Source: an uncultured Oscillospiraceae bacterium
GTDB taxonomy: Bacteria > Bacillota > Clostridia > Oscillospirales > Oscillospiraceae
Reading direction: 5' to 3'
Assembly: GCA_944385535.1 (NCBI GenBank)
Contig: CALWXR010000020.1
Location: 1-44,437, forward strand
DNA: 44,437 nucleotides
Shown here: positions 6,506 to 15,202 of the stretch, in pieces
How positions within the stretch are numbered: position 1 is the first letter of the stretch
How the letters are laid out: every line of letters starts with the position of its first letter
Notes under the pieces: model-generated
What the model saw: only the letters and a program-made list of their open reading frames with translations
What the model was told of the DNA's origin: nothing
Database searches by the model: none
Made by a program: the position numbers and the translations under genes

Positions 6506-7879
6506 CTATCCCCGGTGGGAAACGTCCTCAAGCAGAGCCTCGCCCGCCCGGAAAATATCCCCGGCGCCCATGGTCAAAACGATGTCCCCTTCCCGGACAT
6601 TCTCCCGCAGGAATTGGGTAACCTCCGGCAGCGTCTCGCAGAACACCGCCCCGGGGATCTGTTTTGCCAGATCCGCCGAAGAAATGCCAATGGTGTTGCG
6701 CTCCCGGGCGGCATAGATCTCCGCCAGCACCACCACATCCGGCTTTTTCAGTTCCCGGACAAACTCGTCAAAAAGGGCTTTGGTGCGGGTATAGGTGTGG
6801 GGCTGGAAGGCCAGAACCAGCCGGTGGTCTCCCATAGACCGAACCGCTTCGATGGTGGCAGCCACTTCATCGGGATGGTGGGCGTAATCGTCGTACACAT
6901 CCGCCCCGTTGAACTTGCCCTTAAACTCCATACGCCGTCCCGCGCCGTGGAAGGACTGCAGGCCATGAGACACCGCCTCTCCGGGAATGCCCATCATCCA
7001 GGCCGCCGCGGCGGCTGCCAGGGCATTGAGGGCGTTATGGCGGCCCATGACTCCCATATCCAAATGGCAGTAGAACTGTCCGTCGCAGATCACGTCAAAG
7101 TGCTGCCAGTCAGGGCACATATTGGCGGCATGGATCCGGTTCCCTTCCCCAAGACCGAAGGATACATAGTCGATCCCCTCCATAGCCTGGACGGTGTGCA
7201 GATCATCGCCGTTGGCAATGACGCCGAAGGTTGCCAGGGAGGCAAACTTGTGGAAGGATCGCTGAATGTCCGCCAGATCCTTGAAGTAATCCAGATGATC
7301 CGCCTCCACATTCAGCACCACCGCCAAGGTGGGGAAGAAATTCAGGAAGGAGTCGCAGTATTCACAGCTTTCCAGCACAATGGTATCCCCGTGACCCACC
7401 CGATGGCCCGCGTGGAGCAGAGGCAGATAGCCGCCGATCATCACCGTAGGATCCAGGTTCGCCTCCATCAGGATGTGGGTCATCATAGAGGTGGTGGTAG
7501 TTTTGCCGTGGGTGCCGGAAATGCAGATGGCGTTTTTGTAGGACTTCATAATCTGTCCCCAGGCCTGGGCACGCTCAAACACCGGGATCCCCGCCGCTCT
7601 GGCCGCGGCGATTTCCGGATTATCATTATGGGCAGCGGCAGTGCGGATGATACACTCCGCCCCTTTAATATTCTCTGCCCGATGGCCGATGGCTACCGGA
7701 ATTCCCTGGCAAACCAGTTCCTCGGTAGAGGCAGAAGCGCTCATATCCGAGCCGGTGACCTCCATGCCCATGCCCTTCAGAACCAACCCCAAGGGCCGCA
7801 TGGAAACGCCGCCGATGCCCACAAGATGCACCCGCCGTCCGGGCGTTAAGTACTTGATAATTTTCTTACTCCTAAACAT
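6506..7879 (-). CDS. murC: UDP-N-acetylmuramate--L-alanine ligase
   Basis: 457 aa Mur ligase that adds L-Ala to UDP-MurNAc, the first amino acid of the peptidoglycan stem. Seen: the N-terminal Rossmann motif VGIGGVSMRPLG, the ATP-binding loop SGTHGKTTTTSMM, the acidic ESCEYCDSF, the NVEADHLDYF segment, and the C-terminal domain with DDYAHHPDE and FQPHTYTRT. I prefer the ATG at 7879; a TTG at 7888 is in frame but sits against the purine-rich stretch GGGGGAA. A good promoter lies at 7972-8000. Confidence 0.97.
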   Translation of the reverse strand: MFRSKKIIKYLTPGRRVHLVGIGGVSMRPLGLVLKGMGMEVTGSDMSASASTEELVCQGIPVAIGHRAENIKGAECIIRTAAAHNDNPEIAAARAAGIPVFERAQAWGQIMKSYKNAICISGTHGKTTTTSMMTHILMEANLDPTVMIGGYLPLLHAGHRVGHGDTIVLESCEYCDSFLNFFPTLAVVLNVEADHLDYFKDLADIQRSFHKFASLATFGVIANGDDLHTVQAMEGIDYVSFGLGEGNRIHAANMCPDWQHFDVICDGQFYCHLDMGVMGRHNALNALAAAAAAWMMGIPGEAVSHGLQSFHGAGRRMEFKGKFNGADVYDDYAHHPDEVAATIEAVRSMGDHRLVLAFQPHTYTRTKALFDEFVRELKKPDVVVLAEIYAARERNTIGISSADLAKQIPGAVFCETLPEVTQFLRENVREGDIVLTMGAGDIFRAGEALLEDVSHRG

Positions 7880-7971
7880 GTATGTCAATTCCCCCGCATG
7901 ATTCTGCCGGACTCCGCAGGGGAAGGTTTCCCCTTGCGGATAAGGCGTGAATTGTTCACATAGCTTATGGC

Positions 7972-8000
7972 ATTATACACCATCTCAAAGAAATTTACAA
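7972..8000 (-). promoter_or_regulatory. Sigma-A promoter of murC
   Basis: On the minus strand TTGTAA (7995-8000), 17 nt, TATAAT (7972-7977). About 90 nt separate it from the murC start. The rest of 8001-8151 holds only GC-rich inverted repeats and no gene that I can support. Confidence 0.75.
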
Positions 8001-8151
8001 CAACAAAAAATGGAAGCCGGGGGATTTTTCCCGCCGATTCCCCATTTTTCCGGAAAATTCGCCGGGCGCGGGTGCCGTCCCGCCCGGAAGAAGCGGCGCC
8101 CTGCGTACCGGCGCCCGCCTCCATCCGCTTTCGGAAGCTCCCCTGCTCCTG

Positions 8152-8595
8152 TCAGTTTCTGCGAATCACCCCGCAGCCGATCTTCTTTCCCGGATTGCCC
8201 GCCGGCTGAGAATGGAAATCGTCGGCCCTGTAGTGGATGACCACCGTCTTTCCCACCACCTGGGCCGGTGTGAATCTGCCTGTCTCCACCGCCAGGAAGG
8301 CCTTGCCGTTGAAGTTCAGCAGCGGTGGCAAATCGCCCACATGGAGGGGATGGATCTGCTGACCGGGGTTGAAATGGCCCCCGGTATTGGGGAAGCCCGC
8401 CCCCCGGCAGTCGGCTCCCTCATGAATGTGCAGCGCGAAAAAACCGGTCTCATTTTCCGGAAGCCCCTGGATCCTGGCCGTTACCAATGCCCCGCCCGGG
8501 ATCCCATAAAAGTTCACCGTTCCCCGAAGCCGGGGCGCCTCTTCCCCGCCCCGGATGCAGGCCACTGCGGCAGGACAGGCGGATACTTTACCCAT
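8152..8595 (-). CDS. sodC: Cu/Zn superoxide dismutase family protein
   Basis: 147 aa. The family landmarks are in order: ALHIHEGADCRG (two copper His and the first disulfide Cys), GGHFNP (bridging His), HPLHVGDLP (zinc ligands), VVIHYRADDF (copper His) and GCGVI (second disulfide Cys). This is the expected ligand set for an active enzyme that converts superoxide to oxygen and peroxide. There is no signal peptide or lipobox, so it should stay in the cytoplasm, unlike most bacterial SodC. The start ATG 8595 has AGGTG 6 nt upstream; a GTG at 8604 is in frame but less likely. Expressed alone or by read-through from 8871. Confidence 0.88.
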   Translation of the reverse strand: MGKVSACPAAVACIRGGEEAPRLRGTVNFYGIPGGALVTARIQGLPENETGFFALHIHEGADCRGAGFPNTGGHFNPGQQIHPLHVGDLPPLLNFNGKAFLAVETGRFTPAQVVGKTVVIHYRADDFHSQPAGNPGKKIGCGVIRRN

Positions 8596-8661
8596 AACGA
8601 TCACCTCATAACCATCCTATGCGCTTCCGGACGCCTTTGACCGCCGCCGGAAGGGGCAGAG

Positions 8662-8720
8662 AAAAAAACAGACGCACCGCAAGCCCGCTTTTTGGGAAAA
8701 AGCGACTTGCCGTGTGTCTG
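8662..8720 (-). terminator. Terminator of the UPF0237-UPF0210 operon
   Basis: A 52-nt hairpin (8669-8720) pairs CAGAC with GTCTG, then CAC/GTG, GCAAG/CTTGC and GCTTTTT/AAAAAGC. On the minus strand it ends in seven T (8662-8668). It lies 150 nt after the UPF0210 stop and before sodC. Confidence 0.8.
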
Positions 8721-8798
8721 TATTCTATAGGAGAGATCTGATGAACCGCTAAGTTCGGATACCTCTTGATTTGATTCAAGGGGCAATCCATGGGTAAT

Positions 8799-8828
8799 CC
8801 GATTTCCATGGCGCGCCATGCCAATCGG
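8799..8828. promoter_or_regulatory. 30-bp near-perfect palindrome, possible operator
   Basis: CCGATT and AATCGG flank a perfect 14-bp palindrome CATGGCGCGCCATG (8807-8820) with only two mismatched positions on each side between them. It stands between UPF0210 and its terminator, in the region that could hold a sodC promoter. No protein is known to bind it. Confidence 0.35.
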
Positions 8829-8870
8829 CGGATGGGAGGATCCTCAATATAACCTGTCCCTTGACTGGCC

Positions 8871-10229
8871 TCAGTTCTTTAAGCTTTGCAGGGGCGCGGG
8901 GATCCGGCCGCCCCGGGCGATAAAGTCGGCGCTGGCGCTTTGATGCACCGGCATTACAGGGGCGCTGCCCAGCAGTCCCCCCATTTCCACCCGGTCGCCC
9001 ACCTGTTTCCCGGGAGCGGGAATGATCCGCACGGCGGTGGTCTTGGAGTTGACCATGCCAATGGCCGCTTCATCGGCGATGATGGCGGAGATGGTTGCCG
9101 CGGAGGTATCTCCCGGTACCGCGATCATATCCAGGCCGACAGAGCAGACACAGGTCATGGCCTCCAGCTTGTCAAGGCAAAGCACGCCGCTTTCCGCCGC
9201 GGCGATCATCCCCTCGTCCTCGGATACGGGAATAAAGGCGCCGGACAGACCGCCCACATGGTTGGAAGCCATCACGCCGCCCTTTTTCACAGCGTCGTTC
9301 AGCAATGCCAGCGCCGCGGTGGTGCCATGGGTGCCGCATACCTCCAGACCCATTTCCTCCAGGATCCGGGCCACGCTGTCCCCAACAGCAGGGGTGGGGG
9401 CCAAGCTCAGATCCACAATGCCGAAGGGCACGCCCAAACGCCGGGAGGCTTCCATGCCCACCAGCTGACCCATCCGGGTGACCTGGAAGGCGGTTTTCTT
9501 AATTGTCTCCGCCACCAGGTCAAAGGGCTGACCCTTCACCCCCTGGAGGGCATGGTACACCACGCCGGGGCCGGACACGCCCACATTCAGCACGCACTCC
9601 GGCTCGCCTACCCCGTGGAAAGCGCCTGCCATAAAGGGATTGTCCTCCACCGCGTTGGCAAAGACCACCACCTTGGCGCAGCCAAGGCCGTCGTCATGGG
9701 CAGTCAGGGCCGCGGTCTGCTTCAGGATTCTGCCCATTTCCGCCACCGCGTCCATATTGATGCCCGCTTTGGTAGAGCCTACATTCACGCTGGCGCAGAC
9801 CCGTTCCGTAGCCGCCATCGCCTGGGGGATGGAGCGGATCAGCTTCCAGTCACTGTCGGTGCAGCCCTTCTGCACCAGAGCGGAGAAGCCGCCGATAAAG
9901 TTAACGCCGCAAGTCTTGGCCGCCGCGTCCAGCGTCCTGGCAATTTCCACATAGCTGTCCGCCTTGCAGGCAGCCGCCACCAGAGAGATGGGGGTGACGG
10001 AGATCCGCTTGTTCACAATGGGGATCCCGAATTCCTTCTCGATTTCCTCGCCGGTTTTCACCAAATCCTTTGCCCGGGTGGTAATCTTCCGGTAGATCTT
10101 GGCGCAGCAGGCGTCCAGATTCTCATCGCAGCAGTCCAGCAAACTGATGCCCATGGTGATGGTGCGGATGTCCAGATGCTGCTTGTGGATCATGTCCAGG
10201 GTTGCCAGAATATCCTTTTGATTCAGCAT
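8871..10229 (-). CDS. UPF0210 / DUF711 (PFL-like) family protein
   Basis: 452 aa, the usual length of UPF0210 proteins. The sequence is nearly continuous with family hallmarks: [11 protein letters not shown] near the N-terminus, [51 protein letters not shown], and the C-terminal [12 protein letters not shown]. The fold resembles the glycyl-radical pyruvate formate-lyase barrel but no glycyl-radical motif is present, and the biochemical role is unknown. It follows the ACT-domain gene by 9 nt; this pair is conserved across Firmicutes and archaea, which suggests that the small protein senses a ligand for the large one. Confidence 0.93.
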   Translation of the reverse strand: MLNQKDILATLDMIHKQHLDIRTITMGISLLDCCDENLDACCAKIYRKITTRAKDLVKTGEEIEKEFGIPIVNKRISVTPISLVAAACKADSYVEIARTLDAAAKTCGVNFIGGFSALVQKGCTDSDWKLIRSIPQAMAATERVCASVNVGSTKAGINMDAVAEMGRILKQTAALTAHDDGLGCAKVVVFANAVEDNPFMAGAFHGVGEPECVLNVGVSGPGVVYHALQGVKGQPFDLVAETIKKTAFQVTRMGQLVGMEASRRLGVPFGIVDLSLAPTPAVGDSVARILEEMGLEVCGTHGTTAALALLNDAVKKGGVMASNHVGGLSGAFIPVSEDEGMIAAAESGVLCLDKLEAMTCVCSVGLDMIAVPGDTSAATISAIIADEAAIGMVNSKTTAVRIIPAPGKQVGDRVEMGGLLGSAPVMPVHQSASADFIARGGRIPAPLQSLKN

Positions 10230-10238
10230 AGCTCCTCC

Positions 10239-10508
10239 TCAGATCCGGTGCATGGCTTCAAAAATATCCTCTCGCTGCACCCGGATGGACAGGCCCATTT
10301 CTTTGCCCATCTCGTCCATTTTGGTGACCAGCTCTCCCAGAGGAATGGTGCATTGGGATACCTCCGTGGCCATCATCATGGTGAAATATCCCTGCATAAC
10401 GGTCTGGCTGATGTCCAGAACATTTACATTGAAATTGGCCAACGCGGTGCAGACCCCGGCAATAATGCCCACCCGGTCTTTGCCCACAACGGTTACGATT
10501 GCTTTCAT
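10239..10508 (-). CDS. UPF0237 ACT-domain protein
   Basis: 89 aa, a single ACT domain: MKAIVTVVGKDRVGIIAGV (first strand and ligand-binding loop DRVG), LDISQTVMQGYFTMMMA and the C-terminal helix up to DIFEAMHRI. ACT domains bind amino acids or similar small molecules. The start at 10508 is preceded by AAGGCGG; the frame runs further upstream to 10598, but this lies outside the domain. It is the first gene of the pair with UPF0210. Its upstream side is cut 70-80 nt away by the IS110 element, so its native promoter may have been displaced. Confidence 0.92.
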   Translation of the reverse strand: MKAIVTVVGKDRVGIIAGVCTALANFNVNVLDISQTVMQGYFTMMMATEVSQCTIPLGELVTKMDEMGKEMGLSIRVQREDIFEAMHRI

Positions 10509-10613
10509 ATCTATAATCCGCCTTTCTGCGAAAGGCACCGACGGGGTTATGAAACCTGCGGTCTTTCGCACATTTTCAAAATTTGTTATGATATCCACGG
10601 AGAGTTCGGTATA

Positions 10614-10734
10614 CTACAGAACCCGTGGAGGTGAGTGGTGGGGCTGTATAGCGGCAACCCCGCATATCTATATGGTTCGGTCGTCCGTTAAGGCATCAAC
10701 GAATGGCGCAAACAAGTAGCCCGTAAACTTATCT
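10614..10734 (+). ncRNA. Candidate bridge RNA in the IS110 left end
   Basis: The region upstream of the transposase contains a conserved frame shared with 3000-3114 and a variable interior with GGGG/CCCC and CATAT/ATATG self-complementary stretches. IS110-group elements are known to encode a bridge RNA of roughly 150-180 nt here, with two loops that specify target and donor DNA. The exact ends and loops cannot be set without structure modelling; the RNA could extend to about 10790. Confidence 0.45.
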
Positions 10735-10809
10735 CTTTCAAATCGACTCGATTTTGCCGGATGACCAGTCACTGCCGAACCCTTCCAATCTTACCTTGGG
10801 AGGTTTATT

Positions 10810-12069
10810 GTGGCTTTTAAGATTTTTCGTAAGAATTGTTGTGGACTGGATGTTCACAAGACCTGGATTTACGCCTGTATTGGAATTACCGACCCAAACG
10901 GACGTACAGAGTATAAGCAGGCTCGCTTCTCCTCTTTTACAAAAGGATTACAGGAGTTGGCTGACTGGCTTGCCAAATACGACTGTACCGATGTTTGCAT
11001 GGAATCTTCCGGTAAGTTCTGGATACCTGTGTTCAATATCCTCGAAAAAACCTGCTGGGTTACTTTGGCACACCCCAAATACACAAAACCGCAAAAAGGA
11101 AACAAGACAGACCGAAAGGATGCCAAGTGGATTTGCGACCTGTATATGTGTGATATGGTCAAGCCCAGCTTTATTCCACCGCCAGACATTCGACAGCTGC
11201 GTGACCTGATGCGCTACCGTATGAAGCTTACCAACATGGTAACCAGCGAAAAAAACCGGGCATTGAATTGTCTCACCGTTTCCAATTTGAAACTGGATGA
11301 TGTGTTCTCAGACGTGTTTGGTAAATCCTCACGTTCCATTATCCACTACATCTTGGAGCACCCCGGTGAAACTTTTGATGTCGCGCCCTTCATCGACAGG
11401 CGCTGCAAACACCCCGTTGAAGAAGTTCAAGCTGCTGTCGATGGGGCCATATCCCACGAACAGGCTGTAAAGCTTCGGGAATGCTTGCAACACCTGGATG
11501 AGCTGGAAACCCACAAAACCAATATTGAAAAGGAGATCCTTCGCTTGGCACAGCAGTATCCCCATCAACTGGAACTGCTGCAAACCGTCCCCGGCTTTTC
11601 TGGGAACGTGATGACTGCCATCGCACTGATCTCGGAAATCGGCGCGGATATGTCGGTATTTCCTTCCGCAAAACATCTGGTCTCATGGGCAGGCTGCTGC
11701 CCTCGAAACGACCAGAGCTCCAAGAAGGTCAAGTCCACGCGCATTTCCCGTGCCGGTGTCTACTTGAAACCTCTCTTGGTTCAGGTCGCCAATGCTGTGA
11801 TTAAGTCCGACAAATATCCGGAGTGCAAAGAACGATACCGCAAAATCAAGGCTCGTCGTGGTCACAAAAAGGCCATTGTCGCTGTTTGCCGTATGCTCCT
11901 GACCGCTATCTGGAACATACTTTCCAAGCTGGAACCCTATTCTGCTGCAGGATATTTGGATGATAAGCTGACGGAACATTCCGTTGTGATTACCAAGTCC
12001 CAGGGATTGGAATTACTCCGCAAAAGAGGTTACATCTTCAAAGACGAAGTCGATCCTGCTCCTGCCTGA
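10810..12069 (+). CDS. IS110-family transposase (DEDD recombinase)
   Basis: 419 aa. The N-terminal RuvC-like domain has the catalytic tetrad D14 (GLDVHKTW), E65 (CMESSG), D101 and D104 (KTDRKDAKW). The C-terminal domain has the helix-hairpin-helix-like TVPGFSGNVMTAIAL and the WAGCCPRNDQSSKK segment, where S303 or S304 would be the conserved catalytic Ser. The frame appears intact, so the element may be active. The start is a GTG (10810) with GGGAGG 6 nt upstream. In this family the protein works with a bridge RNA encoded in the element's own non-coding end. Confidence 0.95.
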   Translation: MAFKIFRKNCCGLDVHKTWIYACIGITDPNGRTEYKQARFSSFTKGLQELADWLAKYDCTDVCMESSGKFWIPVFNILEKTCWVTLAHPKYTKPQKGNKTDRKDAKWICDLYMCDMVKPSFIPPPDIRQLRDLMRYRMKLTNMVTSEKNRALNCLTVSNLKLDDVFSDVFGKSSRSIIHYILEHPGETFDVAPFIDRRCKHPVEEVQAAVDGAISHEQAVKLRECLQHLDELETHKTNIEKEILRLAQQYPHQLELLQTVPGFSGNVMTAIALISEIGADMSVFPSAKHLVSWAGCCPRNDQSSKKVKSTRISRAGVYLKPLLVQVANAVIKSDKYPECKERYRKIKARRGHKKAIVAVCRMLLTAIWNILSKLEPYSAAGYLDDKLTEHSVVITKSQGLELLRKRGYIFKDEVDPAPA

Positions 12070-12186
12070 TGATTCAGACCTATACCTTTACAAAGCCGCC
12101 TTTCTGTCGGCTTGCCTTTCTGCGCCCTTTTCGGGATGGTGCTTAAATTACAGTGTTTCAAACTTTTCTCCTTCCGATTCTACTCT

Positions 12187-12468
12187 TTATACTTCGTAGT
12201 CCCCCGCTACCCGGCTGTCCAGAAAGTGGAAAAAGTGGGTCTTTGCCTCCTGATGCAGGGGATGGACCGCGTAATTTTCCAGCGCCTGGCGGCTTTCAAA
12301 CTCCGAGTACAGAACATAGTCCATACCCGCAAAGGCCCGGCGAACCTCCAGATGCTTCAGTCCCGGGATTCTTCCCACCAGAGGCTCCAGCACCGAGGCG
12401 ATCAAAGCTACGGCTTCCTCCTTGTCCACACCCTCCTTCAGGGTGTACAGTACAATATGCTTTACCAT
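12187..12468 (-). CDS. Dabb (stress-responsive alpha/beta barrel) domain protein
   Basis: 93 aa, a single Dabb domain of the ferredoxin-like dimeric barrel type: MVKHIVLYTLKEGV, a central LEPLVGRIPGLKHLEV and the C-terminal YAVHPLHQEAKTHFF. Such proteins are small homodimers of mostly unknown or stress-linked role. The start at 12468 follows AGGAGAACG on the minus strand. It lies just after the terminator of the long ispH operon and ends 20 nt from the IS110 right end, so the insertion did not break it. Confidence 0.88.
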   Translation of the reverse strand: MVKHIVLYTLKEGVDKEEAVALIASVLEPLVGRIPGLKHLEVRRAFAGMDYVLYSEFESRQALENYAVHPLHQEAKTHFFHFLDSRVAGDYEV

Positions 12469-12487
12469 GAACGTTCTCCTTTCCGGA

Positions 12488-12522
12488 TAAAAAAACCGGG
12501 ACTGTGCCCAGTCCCGGTTTTT
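12488..12522 (-). terminator. Terminator of the hflX-ispH/rpsA operon
   Basis: AACCGGGACTG and CAGTCCCGGTT with loop TGCC (minus: GGCA) form a perfect stem; the minus-strand transcript ends in seven T (12488-12494). It begins 10 nt after the ispH/rpsA stop. Confidence 0.92.
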
Positions 12523-12532
12523 GGAATACAAC

Positions 12533-14473
12533 TTACTCAGCGTTCTCAGCAGTCTCTTCCAGCAGAGCCCGGATGGACAGGGAGATGCGCTTGTTTTCAG
12601 CGTCAACATCGGTGATTTTGACCTTCACTTCCTGACCCTCGGACAGAACATCCTCAGGCTTGCCGATGCGCCGGTCAGCGATCTGGGAAATGTGAATCAG
12701 GCCGTCAACACCGGGGATGATCTCCGCGAAGGCGCCGAAGGTCATCAGCTTGACCACCTTGGCATCCACCACATCACCAACGGAGTAGTTGGTCATGAAC
12801 TGGTTCCAGGGGTTCATCTCAGCGGTCTTGTAGCCCAGAGAGATCTTGTGCTTCTCGGGATCGAAGGAGATGACGTAAACGTCGATCTCGTCGCCCACCT
12901 TCACCACGTCAGCGGGGGTCTTGATCCGGTTCCAGCTCAACTCGGACACGTGAACCATGCCGTCCACACCGCCGATGTCCACGAAAGCGCCGTAGGAAGT
13001 CAGGGACTTCACAGTGCCGTGGTACTTCTTGCCAACCTCGATCTCAGCCCAGATCTTCTCCTGCGCGGCCTTGCGGGATTCCGCGGTCACAGCCCGGATG
13101 GAGCCGATGACACGACGGCGGGCACGGTTGACCTCGGTGATCTTCATCTGCACGGTCTTGCCCACCATGCCGGTCATGTCGCCGCCCTTGGCAATGCCGG
13201 ACTGGGAAGCGGGGATGAATACCCGGATGCCCTTCACATTGGCAACCAGACCACCCTTGTTCTCTTCGGTAATGGCGCCTTCCACCGTGACCTTTTCCTC
13301 AGCCCAGGCGCTCATCTCGTCCCAAACCTTCAGGCCGTCCAGCTTCTTCTTGGACAGCTGCACAGTGCCTTCCTGGTCGTTGACCCGGACAACGAACACT
13401 TCGATCTCGTCGCCAACCTTCAGCACATCCTCGGGCTTTACAGAAGGATCGGTGCTGACTTCGTCGTAAGGAATGTAGCCGGCATGCTTGGTGCCCAGAT
13501 CCACCTGGACTTCGGTGTTGCCAATGCCGGTGACGACGCCCACGACCTTATCTCCTGTATTTAAAGTCTTGATGGACTGCTCAAGAAGCTCAGCAAAGTT
13601 CTCCTCCTGCACAGTCTCAACATTCGTAATTTCGCTCATAGTCTTGTTGACCTCCTTTATAATCCACGCCGGCGTCGACGCGCCGGCAGTGATTCCAACA
13701 TCAGTAACACCGCGAAAGTCCTCCTTGTTTAATTCTCCGGCGTTATCCACCAGAAAGACCTTGTCGCAGCGCTCTCGGCAAATCATGGCGAGACGGCCCG
13801 TGTTGGAACTGCTGGGGTCTCCTACAACGACCATTGCCTGACATACTCCGCTTAATTCAGCGGCCTCATTTTGCCTACACTCAGTTGCTCTACATATTGT
13901 ATCAAATATTTTCAAGTTAGTAAACTGTTTTTTTGCAAAAATTCCGCACGATTTCCACAAAGATTCCGTTAAAGTTGTCTGCGAAACCATGCAAATCGCC
14001 GAATTCTTAAGATTATCTTGAGATTGCGCCCAATCCCGCAGATCCTCCAGGCTCTCAAAAACCCGGCAGTCGCCGCACCATCCGGCGATCCCCTCCACCT
14101 CCGGGTGGGTGGGAGTGCCGATGATTACCGGAAGATATCCTTCCCCTTCCGCCTGGCTTACAATGTTGTGGATGCGCTTGACAAAGGGGCAGGTAGCGTC
14201 CACGATCTCAACGCCCTGCTTCTGAAGCCGCTCATACACCTCCCGGCTGACCCCGTGGGAGCGGATGATCACCGTCTCCCCCGCTTTCGCCTGCTCCGGA
14301 GCGTGGATGACCCGGACGCCCATAGTCTCAAATCTATCCACCACATGGCGGTTGTGGATGATGGGGCCTAAGGTGGCCACCTTTTTTCCGGCGGCCGCCG
14401 CCTGCTCCACCATTTCCACCGCCCGGCTGACGCCGAAGCAGAACCCGGCGCTTTTGGCTACTTTCACGCTCAT
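12533..14473 (-). CDS. ispH-rpsA: IspH (HMBPP reductase) fused to ribosomal protein S1
   Basis: 646 aa, a fusion well known in Clostridia. Residues 1 to about 285 are IspH, which makes IPP and DMAPP in the MEP pathway; the three Fe-S cysteines are seen in AGFCFGVSRAVE, CPFVKRIHN and DTICRATECRQNE. From about residue 300 four S1 RNA-binding repeats follow, for example GYIPYDEVSTDPSV, FIPASQSGIAKGG, SYGAFVDIGGVDGMVHVSEL and GVDGLIHISQIADRR. The S1 part should bind mRNA at the ribosome. The gene overlaps cmk by 4 nt and is the last gene of an 11-gene operon ending at 12488. Confidence 0.97.
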   Translation of the reverse strand: MSVKVAKSAGFCFGVSRAVEMVEQAAAAGKKVATLGPIIHNRHVVDRFETMGVRVIHAPEQAKAGETVIIRSHGVSREVYERLQKQGVEIVDATCPFVKRIHNIVSQAEGEGYLPVIIGTPTHPEVEGIAGWCGDCRVFESLEDLRDWAQSQDNLKNSAICMVSQTTLTESLWKSCGIFAKKQFTNLKIFDTICRATECRQNEAAELSGVCQAMVVVGDPSSSNTGRLAMICRERCDKVFLVDNAGELNKEDFRGVTDVGITAGASTPAWIIKEVNKTMSEITNVETVQEENFAELLEQSIKTLNTGDKVVGVVTGIGNTEVQVDLGTKHAGYIPYDEVSTDPSVKPEDVLKVGDEIEVFVVRVNDQEGTVQLSKKKLDGLKVWDEMSAWAEEKVTVEGAITEENKGGLVANVKGIRVFIPASQSGIAKGGDMTGMVGKTVQMKITEVNRARRRVIGSIRAVTAESRKAAQEKIWAEIEVGKKYHGTVKSLTSYGAFVDIGGVDGMVHVSELSWNRIKTPADVVKVGDEIDVYVISFDPEKHKISLGYKTAEMNPWNQFMTNYSVGDVVDAKVVKLMTFGAFAEIIPGVDGLIHISQIADRRIGKPEDVLSEGQEVKVKITDVDAENKRISLSIRALLEETAENAE

Positions 14474-15150
14474 AAGGTCACCTTTTCGGCGATGATCTTC
14501 TTCATAGCTTCAATCACGCCGTCGATATCCAACTCCGAAGTATCCAGCTTGATAGAATCCCGGGCCATTTTCAGGGGCGCGATCTCCCGGTGGGTATCCT
14601 GGTAGTCCCGCTGCTGAATCTGCTTCAGAATCTCGTTGTAATTGGCCTTCTCCCCCTTGGCAATCAGCTCATCGGTACGCCGCTGGGCCCGCACCTCCGC
14701 CGAGGCGGTGAGGAAGATCTTCACCGTTGCCTTGGGCAGCACCACCGTGCCGATGTCCCGGCCGTCCATGATCACATTGTGCCGCTTGGCCACATCCCGC
14801 TGCATATCCAGCAGCATATCCCGCACAATGGCATGGGCGGATACCAGGCTGGCCTTCTGGGAGATCTCCTGGGTGCGGATGTCCTTGGTCACATCCATGC
14901 CGTTCATAATCATGTGCTGCGCGCCCTCTTCATCGTATTCGATCTCCACGGTCAGTTCGTCGATGTAGCGGGTAATGCCGTCAATGTCCTTGGGGCTGAT
15001 CCCCCACAGGTCAAAGAAGTAGGCAACCGTGCGGTAAATGGCGCCGGTGTCCACATAGTAAAAGCCAAGTTCTTTTGCCAGGCGGCGGGCGATGGTGCTT
15101 TTTCCCGCGCCGGCGGGGCCGTCAATGGCGATGGAGATAGGTTTTGCCAT
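14470..15150 (-). CDS. cmk: Cytidylate kinase
   Basis: 226 aa P-loop kinase that phosphorylates CMP and dCMP. Seen: the nucleotide loop DGPAGAGKSTIARRLA at the N-terminus, YVDTGAIYRTVAY, VIMDGRDIGTVVLP and the lid region QRRTDELIAKG, then QQRDYQDTHREIAPL with DTSELDIDGV near the end. It is upstream of ispH-rpsA with a 4-nt overlap, the order cmk-ispH-rpsA that is common in Clostridia. The start at 15150 has AGAGGAAG upstream. Confidence 0.97.
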   Translation of the reverse strand: MAKPISIAIDGPAGAGKSTIARRLAKELGFYYVDTGAIYRTVAYFFDLWGISPKDIDGITRYIDELTVEIEYDEEGAQHMIMNGMDVTKDIRTQEISQKASLVSAHAIVRDMLLDMQRDVAKRHNVIMDGRDIGTVVLPKATVKIFLTASAEVRAQRRTDELIAKGEKANYNEILKQIQQRDYQDTHREIAPLKMARDSIKLDTSELDIDGVIEAMKKIIAEKVTL

Positions 15151-15202
15151 AATTCGCTTCCTCTTTTCTGTCGTTTATCTGTGTTGTTCCGGCTCTGCCG
15201 GA

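Larger units (their letters stand above)
10581..12165 (+). mobile_element. Complete IS110-family insertion sequence (about 1585 bp)
   Basis: Limits are taken from similarity to the short derivative at 2967-3191: the left match begins at ATTTGTTA (10581) and the right match ends at GTTTCAAACTT (12155-12165). As usual for IS110 there are no terminal inverted repeats and no clear target duplication. A long non-coding left end (about 230 bp) precedes the transposase and about 95 bp follow it, the arrangement of IS110-group elements whose guide RNA is encoded upstream. The insertion lies between the ACT-domain gene and the Dabb gene. Confidence 0.85.
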
